Shown in pieces: positions 20,460 to 33,125 of a stretch of DNA of 64,000 nt. The notes below the pieces were generated by a model, which made no database searches, was not told where the DNA came from, and saw nothing but the letters and a program-made list of their open reading frames with translations. The position numbers were made by a program, and so were the translations under genes. Origin of the DNA: Silene latifolia (lineage: Eukaryota > Streptophyta > Magnoliopsida > Caryophyllales > Caryophyllaceae); the NCBI RefSeq assembly GCF_048544455.1, contig NC_133534.1, positions 34,348,217 through 34,412,216 of the forward strand, given 5' to 3'. Within the stretch, counting starts at the first letter, position 1; each line of letters begins with the position of its first letter.

Positions 20460-23400
20460 ATGGGAGTTAAAGGATTTTACCGTTGGTTGGTTAACAAGTA
20501 TCCTAACATTGTATCAAGGGTTAAGGTAGATTCTGAATCAACTGAGTTGGAATTTTGTAATTTTTACTTGGATATGACCGAGATTATCCACTCTTGCTTT
20601 CATCCTGATACTTTTGTAAGTTACTCCGTATTACTTTTCAGCCTTTTCACTTCCGAGTAAAAAACTTTGTTTAAACTTTTCGAGATTTACTATACCGCAC
20701 CATTTTCAGATTAACTTGTTAAGTTGTTATTTACAGATATTTCCTCCAACAACGTTTGAGGAAGTCTTTGAGAACATATACAAATATATCGACCGGCTCC
20801 TCAGTTTAGTTAGGCCTCGCAACTTACTCTATCTTGCCATTGGTAAGCAACTATTCTCATTTTATTAATTATTCTGATTTTATAGTTAAATTTATATGCA
20901 ATTATTTTGGTTGTTTAAGATGCATATTAGTTAGGCCTAGCAAGTAAGTATTAAAATCATTTTTTCTAACTACATTGCTTGGTTGGGATGCGTAGATGGA
21001 GTCGGACCAAGAGCTAAGCAAAATCAGCAAAGAGGTCGAATATACTGGACTGCTAAAGAAAACGACATGGCTGTGAGTTGGTACCTCATCAATTAACTAA
21101 AGTTTTCAATTTGAATTACTATTAATTTGTTGAATGTAATAATATACTGTAGGAGGAAGAAGAAAAAAAGCTGAGGAAAAAATATGAAAGCAAGGGAAAG
21201 AAGCTTCTTCCAGTATTCGAATCTCAAGTCTCAGATTCTAATGTAATTGCACCTGGAACAGAATTCATGTTTGAGTTATCAAATGTATTAAAGTCATACA
21301 TTGCTAAAAAGCTTAAAACTGATCCTGCATGGCAACAGCTTCAGGCAAGTTCTGTAATTAAGTGTGACTGTGTGAGACCGTCTCATAAATCTCATCGTGT
21401 AATGAATGGATAATGATGTTTTTTTCTTTATGGCAGGTAATTCTGTCTGATGCAACTGTTCCTGGTGAAGGAGAACACAAGATCGTGTCTTTTATACACA
21501 CTCTTCGTTCTCTTCCAGGCTATGACCCAAATACTAGACACTGTGTATATGGACGGGTATATGCACTGAAATATAAACTGGATACTGTATATATCTAACT
21601 TTATCTGTTAAGGTATTCGGCTAACGTGATGATTATATTTACAGGATTCTGATTTGATTACGCTTGCGTTGGCGACTCATGAGATCCATTTTTCTTTGTT
21701 AAAAGAGGTTATTTCTTTGTTTTATTAACTTTTTGTGGGAATTTTTAATTCATCAAACTAGAGTAATACTCAATCAGTGGTTTTTTTTACGGGATAAACA
21801 GGTTTTGCAGGGGCCAGACAATGTAGAAGATCAGAAGCCTGTTCTTGAATCAGCCCTTCTGACAATTTTTCAGAGAGATCTTGACAAATTGACGGAACAT
21901 CACAAGAAACCCTTTAACATTAGGGATTATTGTCCATCTACTTTGATCCTACCACAGCATTATGAAGTAAGTTGCTGTACAGTATTACAGCATGATGAAG
22001 TATGCTTTATTAGTACACACTTTTCCAATGGACAATCTATTGTTTGCAGTTTCTGCATGTCTGGATTTTGAGGGAATACCTGGAGCTGGATATGCAAATA
22101 ATTGATCCGCCACATAATTTTGTTATTGATTGTGAGCGGATTATTGATGATTTCATCTTCATGTGTTTGCTCATGGGAAATGATTTCTTACCCCCTCTGC
22201 CTACTTTGGTAATCGACGAGGTTTGTATAAACTTTCGGGAGATGATTTGTACCTACAGTTCTTATTGATGCAACTTATGATCAATTTATAGTTGTTATTC
22301 TGTAAAACAGAATGGGATAGGCTTACTGATGCATGTTTACAAGAACGAGTTTAAGAATTTTGGTGGGTACTTGGTGGATATGCAACAAGTAAGACGCTTA
22401 AAACATCGTTTGCAATCTTGTTCCATCTTACTCGCTTTCTTAACCCTCTTTTCTCGTGTGTTAATTATTACTAGGTGGATGAACTAGATGCTAGCTTTAT
22501 TGAGCTGAAAAGGGTGGAGACGTTCATTCTCTTGGTTGGCAGTTACGAAGAAAAGATTTTTAAGAAAAGAATCATGGTTAGGGAAACAAAGCATAGAAAG
22601 ATCATTTCTACTTTAGTACAATCTGTGAGTTATTTGTTTCGATAATTTTTACTTCCATTAGAAGAATACCAAGTAACTATGTGTTGAGACACTATGTGAT
22701 CTCCCTTTATTTCTGTCTTTCTTCCTAAGCAGAAAGATGATTTGGATGAACAAAGTTCTGAGGTTTGTGATGTCCAAAGTCCCGAAGTAGGTACATGTGT
22801 TGGGCAAATTGAAGCAACAGAGTCGCAGAATTTCTTAATTTCAGACATTATGGAAGTAAGATATGTTTAGTACTCCGTACTTCATAGTCAGGGTCGACAA
22901 GTACGACAACCTGTAACTTTTATGCGATAAGGAAATGATAGAATAGAGAATTATGAGAACGGTTTTTCACAATTAATAAAACCGTTCTCATAATTCTCTA
23001 TTCTATCAGGAAATACTTGATACTCACACTCTTCAAAATATAATAATTCGCGAGTATTATGGGACCGTTTTGTGATAATCTAACCCTAAAAAATGGGCCA
23101 GTCTTGTAATAATTTTATCTCAGAAACGTTGCGTTCACAAATATAACATGCTGCCAATGGTTGTTGCAGATGATTGAAAATACCAAGGAGCTAAAAGATG
23201 AGGTTAGAAAGAGTATTTCAGAAAATGCAGATGTTTATAGAGATGGTGATCTTTTACTCTCAGATAAGGTAACAGGTGCATTAGTCTTTATGTCTTGACA
23301 TCAATATGTAGTTTTGTATGTCCTGAACTTCACAATTTTGCAGGTGAAATTAGGTTCTGCAGGATGGAGGCAAAGATATTACAAAGAGAAGTTTTCAGTT

Positions 23401-25419
23401 GAGGATCCTGAGGAAACAGAAATCCTGAGAAAAGAAATCGTATGCATTGTCTAATCATCTTTATTGTCATTTTTGTTAGTTATAAAAATGTATTCAGTTG
23501 ACGGGCATTTTATTCCTGTTCAAACATCACTATGATATGATAATCATGTGACTGACCTTGTAATATACGAAGTAGATAGGTAATCGTCTCCCAGTCGTAT
23601 GGGTTTAATAACGCGACTGTACGTCACTCAGGGGACAAACTGTAAATCATTACTTTCTGAGTTTCAGGTGCAGAAGTACACTGAAGGGTTATGTTGGATT
23701 ATGATGTACTATTTCTCTGAAGTGCCATCTTGGAACTGGTAATATAACCGGAAGAATGAAATCAATTCAGTATACAATATAATTCTGAACTGTAATCAAT
23801 TTTCTAACTCCGTGAATCTCTATGATTAGGTACTATCCCTACCATTATGGTTTGTTTGCTTCAGAATTTGAAGGGCTAGCCCAAGTTAAAGTTAAATTCC
23901 ATACAGGGTCTCCACTCAAGCCTTTCGATCAGCTGATGGCTGTGCTCCCGCCTACAAGGTTTCTGATGTTGTTTTATGTTCTTTATGATGTTATTTAGGA
24001 AATGTCAATTTTCCCTTTATTCAGCAGTCAAATTTTGCAGTGCTCATGTACTTCCAGAAGCATATCGAGACCTTATGATCAGTAGCGATTCCAGGATTAT
24101 AGAGTTTTATTCCAGGGGTGAGACAGTGAAACGTGTTCAAAACACTGGTTTATTATCTTGATCCCGTGAACATTTTACTAATTACTCTGTATTTTGTTTT
24201 GTTTCATGCTTAAGACGTTGAAGTTGATGCAGATGGCAAAAGATATTTGTGGCAGGTATCTGATAATTTCCGTTCTTCCCTTCTCCCAATTTGAGACTTC
24301 CCAATTATTATTATTATTATTATTATCAGATTGTCTCATGAAAGTTTTTTATTACTGAAAATGTCATAGGGAATTTTCAAGCTTCCATTTATAGACCAGG
24401 AAAAGCTTTTAGACGCGACCTGCCAACTAGAGGCTAAAGTGGAGGTATGGTTTGATCTGAGCTCTCTGATAATTAAAATTTGTCTTTGTTTTTCTCTGAT
24501 ACAAATATGCTACTTTCAGATGCATGAAGCCAAAAGAAATGTCGAAACGACTGATCTGTTGTTCTGGAGAGGTTCAAATAGGTTGAGTTGTCATCTTCAT
24601 CTTCACTGTTCATGTCATATTGTAGATAAGTAAAACAAAAACTTATCAACCCTTAATGTTTCGCAGCTGCACAGAAGTGATCTTGGACTATATAGTTCAG
24701 CATACAGAAAGAAGGGAGGAATTTCAACCTGTTGTGCATGAAGAACCCATTATGTGAGTTCATTTTTATAGTTGAGCATCATTAAACTCTCTGTACTTCT
24801 CCTATTGTGGTATAGCATAGTACAGCTGACAGCTGTGTTCTATGACTTGATTTTAATCTTGTGTCATCCGAAAATAGTCTCATTGCTGCGTACATTTGAT
24901 GATTTGAGGATTTACCCCTATTGAGGCACTAGGGTCTTGTTGTTACTTGTGAGTTGTCTTTTTCTAGGTACTGCAATTTAAAGCTGCCTGTTGAAAGTTT
25001 GCGAACACCTCGACTGCTGGAAGGCGTTCTACTCCCGGAAAAGGTAGGAATTAGTCTTGCTAAATTTCTAGTTTTCTTAATCCATTTTGAGTCAGTTGCT
25101 GAAGTACTGAGATCATATCCTGCAGACTGTATCTGAAAAAGAGATTTCGGAAACTCCTCTCTGGCACGCGCACATTAGCAAGATACATTATTACAAACAA
25201 AATGTATGTTTATCCTCTGCCGCAAAAATGCCCAGTGGTTCAAAAAATCCCAGTTGGAGATCGTCTTCATATGAAAGTCCCATGTCGCGACCTCCAAATG
25301 TAGGCAACTATAACAGTTCTCAGGTTACGGCCCCATGGAGAGGACAAAGAAGACGGTATCATCATTATAGGAATAACACAGATAGTAAGGGGTCGTCCCA
25401 ACAATCTAACCGCTGGTAG
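20460..25419 (+). CDS. 5'-3' exoribonuclease (XRN family), 22 exons, 835 aa, zinc knuckle absent
   Basis: Exons: 20460-20615, 20737-20842, 20996-21072, 21153-21344, 21437-21556, 21645-21707, 21802-21966, 22050-22220, 22311-22388, 22475-22624, 22733-22855, 23170-23268, 23344-23439, 23668-23738, 23830-23958, 24041-24117, 24215-24255, 24370-24444, 24520-24581, 24667-24753, 24968-25043, 25126-25419. They sum to 2,508 nt with all phases compatible and no internal stop. The family degrades 5'-monophosphorylated RNA processively. The XRN core is present: [10 protein letters not shown] start, Asp38 (YLDM), Asp88 (AIDGV), Glu188/Glu190 (PGEGEH), Asp218/Asp220 (RDSD) and Asp338 (MGNDFLP), so catalysis looks possible. 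The CCHC knuckle that plant XRN2/3/4 carry after the N-terminal domain is missing; residues 239-293 have no such motif. The tail is short and Arg/Ser-rich. Family length is usually about 950-1,020 aa. Nuclear or cytoplasmic location cannot be told. Best seen as a divergent XRN paralogue. Confidence 0.93.
21345..21436 (+). other. GC-AG intron (intron 4 of the XRN gene)
   Basis: Donor CAG|GCAAGT and acceptor GGCAG|GTA. This junction gives the conserved reading QLQ-VILSDA. The only GT alternative (GTAATT, 9 nt downstream) would add three residues inside a conserved stretch. Confidence 0.75.
22936..23008. mobile_element. 73-bp perfect foldback insertion in XRN intron 11
   Basis: Two perfect 31-bp inverted arms (22936-22966, 22978-23008; they begin TGATAGAATAG and end CTATTCTATCA) around an 11-bp loop, flanked by GGAAA at 22931-22935 and 23009-23013. 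It looks like a miniature foldback insertion with a 5-bp duplication. A template-switch origin is the alternative. Confidence 0.8.
24307..24328. repeat. (ATT)n microsatellite in XRN intron 17
   Basis: About seven ATT units. Confidence 0.9.
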
Positions 25420-26092
25420 TTCATTTTGCCTACTACTATGAAAGTATTCTTGAGCTGTATTTTGTTGTACTTCCAGTATTTCACTCAATTAGCCTCATTA
25501 ACACACTTTTTGTGTCCATAATTTTGCATGAAAGGGTTAATTGAGTTTAATCGCTACTTCTGTTTGTAGGGATTAGGTTTGGAAAAACGGCAATTATTTA
25601 TTGTAATCTGGTATGGACAATCAGATCAGTTATACAAGTATGGCAAGCTTAATTTGGATTCTAACATACTGTCATTAGTCATTACTCATTAGTAACAGGC
25701 TTACATGCCAAAAACCAATCTTAAACTCGTCCTGCACAAGTGCATTTACAGCTCAAAGAGGCTTAAACTTCTGAAGAATTGTAGATGCAACTTGATGGTA
25801 CGTATGAGTACCATATTATGTTACTCTAACTGGACATGTTTGGGGTTGTACTCAAGAGTCGCACCTATCAATTACAAAGATCACAAATAATTCTAGAATA
25901 AGACGGTCTCATATTGTGAGACGGCCTTTCGAAAAAAGAAAAAAAAAAAAAAAACAGTCTCACACACTAATTACTGAAAAACTATTTATCCAAACTTAAT
26001 TTAAACTATTTAGAATGAGGATCAAACTAACATTACTTGAATTACAGTGAGAACTTGATATAAGATCCTACCAACTAATTGTTAAATTGATG
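25420..26092 (+). other. 3' flank of the XRN gene
   Basis: Presumed 3' UTR and spacer. It contains an A18 run (about 25939-25955) and a short GTCTCA...TGAGAC hairpin (25905-25922). No gene seen. Confidence 0.5.
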
Positions 26093-26097
26093 AATTG
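26093..26097. repeat. target-site duplication AATTG (left) of the outer copia
   Basis: AATTG here and at 51740-51744 flank the two 216-bp LTRs. Confidence 0.9.
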
Positions 26098-26313
26098 TGT
26101 AAGTAAGATATTGTATTGATAATGAATGAATATACAACTGACTAATGCATACAAGTATTTATAGGCTAGAAAAAAATAATGCTAATGAAGGAAGGGAGCC
26201 TTTAGAATATACAGTTCCTATATTTTACAATATGAACATATCACTTGATTGATTGTGTTGATTTGTTTCTTGTATTTGCAGATTCCGAAGATATGGAAGA
26301 TATATTGTTAATA
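26098..26313 (-). repeat. 3' LTR of the outer copia
   Basis: 216 bp; on the plus strand it begins TGTAAGTAAGATATTG and ends TATTGTTAATA. The terminal TG of the LTR (minus strand) appears as TA in both copies. The other copy is 51524-51739. Confidence 0.93.
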
Positions 26314-26319
26314 CGCCCC

Positions 26320-27980
26320 CTCAAGATGGACGTCGAAGGGAGAAGTCCAATCTTGTCTCGTAGTTCATAGAAACGATGCATGTGGGGTGGTTTGGTGAGA
26401 GCATCGGCCACTTGATCTTTGCTTGCAACATGTTGTATACGGATGTGACCAAGCTATAGTTGTTCACGAACGAAGTGAAATGATAGTGCCATGTAGTTCA
26501 TTCTGGAGTGGAAGACCGGGTTTTTTGCATAGAAAGTGGCAGACATATTGTCACAATAAAGAGCTGCAGGTTTGGTGATGAGTTCGGCGAGGAGGTTACG
26601 GAGCCATAGGGCTTCGGTGGTGACAGCTGCAAGCGCCCGAAACTCGGCTTCGGTTGTGGAGATTTTTGGGGGACCATGAGATAGGGTTACGACCGAGATA
26701 AATAATGTATCCGGTAGTTGATACGTATGTATCTTTATCGCCAGCGAAGTCAGCGTCACAAAATGCGTGAAGACATAGTGGTTATGTGCGATAAAGTTGA
26801 ATTCCATAGGTTTGAGTGCCTTGAAGGTAGCGAAGAAGACGTTTTAAGGCTAGCCGAGTAGAAGTAGGATGCTGAAGAAATTGTGCGAGACGGTTCACGG
26901 TGAAGGCAATGTCGGGACGAGTTAGGGAGAGATATTGTAAGCTCCCTACAATGGCCCGATAATGAAAGTGGTCTTGAATTGGTTGGTTGTCTTCACGTAT
27001 TAGATGGGCGTTGGATGTGGCTTTGCATCCGACATTTTGTACTTTACTAATAGATCATGTATATATTTAGATTGGTTAAGGTAAAGTCCATGAGCATTAG
27101 GTTGGACCTCAATTCCAAGAAAGTATAATAGCAGTCCCAGGTCTTTGATTGAGAATCGTTGAGCTAAATTAGTAATAAAGTCTTGTATTTGCTGATGGTT
27201 TGGACCAGTAATTATAATATCGTCGACTAGACGAGCATATAAATACAAATAGTTTTTGTGGTGAGAATAAATAAGGATGAGTCAGAAATCGATTGTTTGA
27301 AACCATAGGTAATAAGGTAGGTTTTGAGCTCATTGTACCAAACTCGAGGAGCTTGTTTTAAGCTGTAAATTGCCTTGTTTAGTTTACATACAAAATCGGG
27401 GTGAGAGATATCAACGAAACCTTGTGGTTGGGCCATATAGACATCATCAGTCAATGTGCCTTGTAAGAAGGCATTGTTGACATCGAGTTGACGTAGCGAC
27501 CAAGAGTTGGTAACGGCGTGGGAAAGAATAAGACGAACTGTCGTTGGTTTGACAACCGTACTAAGTGTTTCGGTGTAATCTATTCTGGGTCGCTGGTGAA
27601 AGCCTTTTGCAACTAGTCGTGCTTTATGTTGTTTAAGTGAGCCGTCGGGGTTATATTTAATACGATAGAACCACTTGCATCCTATTATATTTTGAGACGG
27701 TTAGCGTGAGACTAAAGTCCAAGTCTTGTTGCGTTCAAGGGTTTGGAATTCATCCTGCATAGCCTGTCGCCATTGAGGTAGTATGAGAGCTTGTTTGACG
27801 GTGGTGGGTAGGGAATTGATGGTAGCAGAAGCATGAGCGAGGTTTGCATATCGTAGGTTGGCTTTTCTTATATTGTTGTCTAGTCGAGTAACTACATTCC
27901 GACATGGAGGAGGAGGTGTTGTCGGAGGAGTGGTGTTCGACGTAGGAGGGGAAGAAGGAATAGAAAAGGTGGAGGATGAC
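26320..27980 (-). pseudogene. copia RT and RNase H (C-terminal pol) of the outer copia
   Basis: Minus-strand pol continuing after the nested insertion: a Ser/Pro/Thr linker, then the RT opening, with one TAA near 27699; the RT core with QLDVNNAFLQG and YMAQPQGF (27510-27400); the YxDD active-site region at about 27225, where one base appears lost in the Tyr codon of YVDD (the frame changes from ...CIYMLV to ...LVDDIIITG); the post-core (27248-27000); and RNase H with STTEAEFRALAAVTTEALWL, CDNMSA and VADALTKP (26680-26360), with a TAG near 26454. Three or more disablements mean it is non-functional. Confidence 0.93.
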
Positions 27981-27985
27981 GGTAT
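27981..27985. repeat. target-site duplication GGTAT (left) of the gag-only element
   Basis: GGTAT is repeated at 48942-48946. Removing the element and one copy rejoins the outer copia frame at ACC ATA CC|G. Confidence 0.93.
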
Positions 27986-29257
27986 TGAAAGAAAAGTAGA
28001 TCTATATACTTACATATTCATATATGTTATAAATTAATTTGTCATAAAATTAACTAATGATCTTATGCAGGCAAACATTTAAACTAAATAAGGAAGAAAC
28101 TTTGTTCTTACATTGGATTTTCGGTTTATAGGGCACAAGAGAGATCACCTTTCTCTCTTGTTCTTGTGCTTTCCTTTTGGATGAACAAAGACCCAAGTGT
28201 AGGATCTCTCCCAAAGTTTTATACCCAAGGTTTACTCTTAATTAAAATTAATATTATAGATACTAGTACAATATTAATCTTGTATGAAAATTGACCCAAA
28301 ATAATTTTGGTATTTGTCACTAAAAACCGGTTTTTAGAGAGAAGAGAAGAGGAAAAATATTTTTATCTCTCTAAAAATATTTTATGAGATGAATGAATGA
28401 ATAATCAATAACATTATTGAGTATAAGGTAAAAAAGAGAGGAAAAACCAATTGGTTTTTTTTGCCTCTAGAAAACCGGGTGGGAGAGAGGGCAAAAAGGG
28501 AGTCAATGCATGCATAAATTGTTCTTTACAATGAGCAATAGGTTGCAAGGCTAGTCTATAATGCAAATGATTGTGTTTTCCACTAATTTAAACAACACAA
28601 TATTTTGCCTAATCCCCTCTTAATTTCGGTACACTCATAAAATGGAACCCATTTTATTTTTGTCAAATTTGTCAATATGTCACATGTCATATGTTACATA
28701 AATTTGTTATGTATTTTTAACATATTAAAAATCAACGTATTAATAAAATACGTCATATATATAAAAAAAACGACTTAGTAATTCATAATTACTTGTACCA
28801 AAATATTTCTCCAATTATAAATCACAATAAATTGTATTTATAATAATTCATTCAAATTTAATTGTTTCCTTAAACAATAATTTCATCTGAGTAATGATAC
28901 AATTCGATTACTCAGACCGTATCTCATTTAATCAAATTTCAATGTGATACGTAAATTTTACCTCCAAAATTGTCCGTCAATTTTCAAGTAATTTAATTAA
29001 TTCGTAACGTTATACGATTAATTAAATGATCAATTAAGAGTGTTGCCCTATAGGTATGACCTAGGGGATCAACTGATCACCACCGTCGCACGACAGTAAT
29101 GTCAAACTCTAGTCAGCCAATCATTGCCGATATATGTTGATCAGTTGACAGTAAAATATTACTTCCCAATTGTATTCTTTATGATGAGATTTAAACATGT
29201 GATCATCATGATCAACAGTCGTGATCGCATTATTGTCGTAGGACACATTTTCCAACA
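27986..29257 (-). repeat. 3' LTR of the gag-only element
   Basis: 1,272 bp; about 99% identical by eye to 47666-48941. AT-rich, no ORF. The 4-bp length difference lies in an A run near 28765 / 48445. Confidence 0.95.
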
Positions 29258-29270
29258 ATCTCCCACTTGT

Positions 29271-32216
29271 CCTCGACAAGTGTGCGTCACCAATTTTCTT
29301 GTCCTATTACTATCTCTCACTCAATGCAAGGTGTCTTTCAGGTCGTACTTGCAAGTGATCATATCGATAGTGGTTTCCTCGATCTGGAGAATAACTGATT
29401 GACCAGATTTATCTATCATAGATACCTTCCGAGCGTGGCCACGCATTTCCAGTTCATTACTCCTCGAGTGGCCCTGAGATATTGTTATAACCCTGACTAG
29501 GGATGGACAATTCCTATTGCACTCATTCCCTTCGACTAGCCACAGCCATCAGAACCCGAAATATGCCCATTTGACCCCATTTACGAAGGTCGTAGTAACA
29601 CAAATCAAAGTTAATCTGAAACTGTGCCATCTTAGGTGAATAGTCTTTAGTCAAAAGAATCGACTCATTTGAATACTATAGCAGCTCTCGCCACGACCAG
29701 GCTATATAAATTTGCCTGAACTCTATAAGCGGTCATTAGGCCCGACAAAATGTTCCTAACAGTCTGCCTATGTGATCGACTAGTCATCTCACATGACTCT
29801 ATGGCACTTGAACTTGCCATCAATCGCATCACACTCTAGTCACTTCGAGACGTCACCTCATGTAAGTAACTATATGGGCAAATACAATGTTAATCCATGT
29901 TCACTTTAACGGGGTTCAATTGTCTCCACAACCCGTTTGGATGTAACAAAGTGTAAGGTGAGTTAATAATAACTCAAACGACAAATGCCGACATCACACT
30001 CGAATAGTCAATACCATATTTCAACCTTGTGATGTATATCGTAAGTGTAAACACTTATTGATTGCAATAGAAGTTTAACATGTCATGTGTCCATGTGTTC
30101 AAACTTCTAATACTTGCATTTTCCTTTACATTCATGTTCTCTCTCATAGCATGAACCTTACCAAGTACAATTCAAGGTTCCCGACCTTGGTTTCGGTTCT
30201 TTAACTTGAAAGAACTTCCTTATCAATTATCACATAACGAACGAATTTGTGATGAATGATATGACTTGTACTGATCAAGTACTTCATCCATACACAATCC
30301 ACTAGGTAAATGTTTTGTAGAGTCTTGCAACAATTTGTCAAGATGATTAGCCTAGCACTTCTCACAAGTCCTAGCATATTAGGAAAGATTAGTCTTGAGC
30401 AACTTATTCTCTAACTAAGTATCTTTCCAAAAACTTCTTATTTCTCTTTCTAGCTTGAAAGGTTAAGGATTCTCATAAATCCTTGCATGTGCTCGGATTT
30501 TCTATAATATGTGCAACCTCTTGACACATAATAGAGCATTCCGTCAAACACCGAAATCGCTCATCGGATTCTACTCGAGAATTCATGACGTTTCTATTGT
30601 GGCTTATCAATTAATCATCATGCTCTTATGCATATGATTCACCATTGGACATGTGCATGATTATTCTAATGGCGGAAACATTGGTAACTTTTAATCATGT
30701 CATCAACTATATTTAGGTTCAAGGAACGACCATGACTGCTAATGGCAATTCCATTTCATTTAGATGAATAACCTATGTTTCTTGTTGATTCGATGTGTAT
30801 CTCCCAATACTTATCCGACATCCCTTGATGTAATTGGATTCATCATAGTCCATTTTCATCCAGAATTGAAAACTCAAATCTTCTTCTATGAAGGAAGGTA
30901 TTAGCTCGTCATTCTTCAATGAGTGGTGAGTTATAAACATTCAAAGGATGATAGCTCCCACTAAATTCCATGTCTTCACATGATAATTTCCTAACTCCCA
31001 CTCAATTCCACATATTTCAAAATTGACTTCTCAATCGAAACTTTTTAAGAATTGAAATATAAATTGCATTGCCAAGTTATTAAGATAAAACCATATATGT
31101 TCCCATCATATCGTTTCAAAATACCTATTTTGAAGTGGTCTCATCTTAACCTTATGGAAAAAGATTTTAATCTCTTCTAACTCACACATATCATAATGAT
31201 GTGTAGCGATGTCATTATTCAAATATAAATAATATCTAGAACACATCCTTCGAAATACCCTTTCGGAAGAAGGTTTAACCATTTCATAATGAGGTTAAGT
31301 AATGACATTTGCGTGGTTAAAACTTGGCCATTGAAAATATCGGTATATCAATCTTTGCAACTCGATCATAACTAGTATGTTACTTTGATTCATTTAGGCT
31401 CTTAAGTAAATCTCAAGGTTGAAACTATTGGTCAAAATTTTCATAAACTTAGTCAAAACTCTAGTTAAGACTTTACATTAGTCATTTTGTTCCAAAACTT
31501 TCTTTTGGTCTCCTCGTGTAGTTATCTTAAGAATATGTTCTTTCGATTACTTCACTTGGTCTCTTTTGTCATATAGAAGTTACTCGAGACCATAGATCTC
31601 ATCCATTTGGTATACTATATCATAAAGATATACCTTCATTCAAATCATTCTCTCTTGCGTAGATCTCATTTACACAATCTTATCTTGGTGTGAGTTGTGT
31701 CCTCATTTTTCTCCCACTCTATCTTTAGAATAAATACACTAGAGATTCAAAGATAACATATGAGACACAAATAATGATGTTGAAGTATTAGGAGAACTAT
31801 CTCATAGATTGACTAATAGTTTTAGATTTCGTAAGTGTACTTGGTGATTGACATTCCTTTAAGAGAGTTCATAGACTCAATATAACTTTATAAGTGATCA
31901 TACACAAGCCTTAAGCATGTGGACATATAATGAATCCCGTCATTATAATTGTCTATTAGATCACTTTAAGTGAACAATCATATGTTTCTAAGAGCAAGCA
32001 TTTAAATACGGATTTTAGAACAAAAGGATAAAATGATAAAACGGGTGACTTGGGTTGCAAACCAAGTCACCATTATCCAAAATACAACCAATTATCCAAA
32101 ATACTTTTCCATGTCAAACACGGAAACTTAAGGTTCTAAAATCCAAATCATAATTTAAAATAAGACAATGAAAAACAAAGCTCGATGAAAGCTATCCCTA
32201 GCTTCTTGATGGTTTC
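29271..32216 (-). other. 3' non-coding interior of the gag-only element
   Basis: About 2.9 kb between gag and the 3' LTR. No frame shows protease, integrase, RT or RNase H motifs and no long ORF exists on the minus strand. This is where pol would be in a complete element. Confidence 0.7.
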
Positions 32217-32368
32217 TCATGCTTGCTTTTCCTTTCCCTTGTCTTTGCTTGGTGGAGGCCCTACTGGAGTAATCTTTCCAGCCTTAATATCACCAAGGTA
32301 TTTGGAACAATTTCTTTTCCAATGTCCCATACCATTACAATAATGACATTTATCAAGAGGACCCTTCT
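32217..32368 (-). CDS. gag of the gag-only element, 3' part (zinc knuckle)
   Basis: Continuation of the frame starting at 45409, interrupted by the CACTA. The first codons encode a retroviral-type CCHC knuckle, CHYCNGMGHWKRNC (about 32348-32307), followed by a Lys-rich tail ending KGKEKQA and TGA at 32217-32219. The join is exactly in frame when the CACTA and one TCT copy are removed, giving 310 residues in total. The knuckle would bind element RNA for packaging. The CACTA cut lies three codons before the Cys-containing segment. Confidence 0.88.
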
Positions 32369-32384
32369 CACTACTACAGATACA

Positions 32385-32910
32385 GCCTATAACAACGGGT
32401 AAAAACCGTTGTAAAATAAAAAAGCGGCCGTTGTTAAAGCGGTCGTTGTAGAAGGTATTTACAACGGTTTGCTTATTTAGTGAAACCGTTGTCTAAAGTA
32501 TTCACCACGGTTAAAAGCCGTTGTTGTTGGGTGTTCTCCGTTGTGGAAAGTGTTTCAAAATTTTGGAGGGAATGATATAACAACGGTTGTCGTATGTATA
32601 ACCGTTGTTTTAACTTTCCCTCCAAAATTGTGAAGTCTTTTGACAACGGGTTTATGGTACATACCCGTTGTTGAAATTTTTTGTAACAACGGTTCTTTGT
32701 TTAATACCCGTTGTTGTAATTTTACCTCCAAAATTGTGAAGACTTTTAACAACGGTTCTTTGATTAAAACCTGTTGTTGAATATTATGCGCGGGTATTTG
32801 TGAATGTCATTCACAACGGTGTTATTTTTATTAACCGTTGTGAAAGGTATTCACAACAGTTTTTTTTTAGTAACCGTTTTTATTACGAACTCCTATTGTT
32901 TTGAAAAAAT
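32385..32910. repeat. CACTA left subterminal array (ACAACGGTT/AACCGTTGT)
   Basis: About twenty short copies of ACAACGG or its reverse complement CCGTTGT, often paired as hairpins with 10-20-bp loops. In En/Spm such arrays are binding sites for TNPA-like proteins. Confidence 0.9.
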
Positions 32911-33041
32911 AAATTTGTTTCATGCCATTCAAAACCTCGCATATGTCGTGAAAGACCATATACCAAAGACTCAAAGATAAATCACAAATTTGGGTTCATC
33001 GAACTCAATAGATTCAATTCAACCACAACAAGAAATGATTG

Positions 33042-33044
<3 letters not shown>

Positions 33045-33124
<80 letters not shown>
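33045..33124. repeat. (AT)n microsatellite, about 40 units
   Basis: Uninterrupted AT dinucleotide run. Confidence 0.97.

Positions 33125-33125
<1 letters not shown>

Noticed and set aside
25899..25926. AGACGGTCTCA...TGAGACGG inverted repeat downstream of XRN as a terminator or MITE
   Set aside because: Only a 6-7-bp stem and no duplications; the GAGACGGTCTC word is common in such genomes.
33045..33124. (AT)40 run as a replication or matrix-attachment element
   Set aside because: Simple dinucleotide microsatellite; nothing else supports a function.
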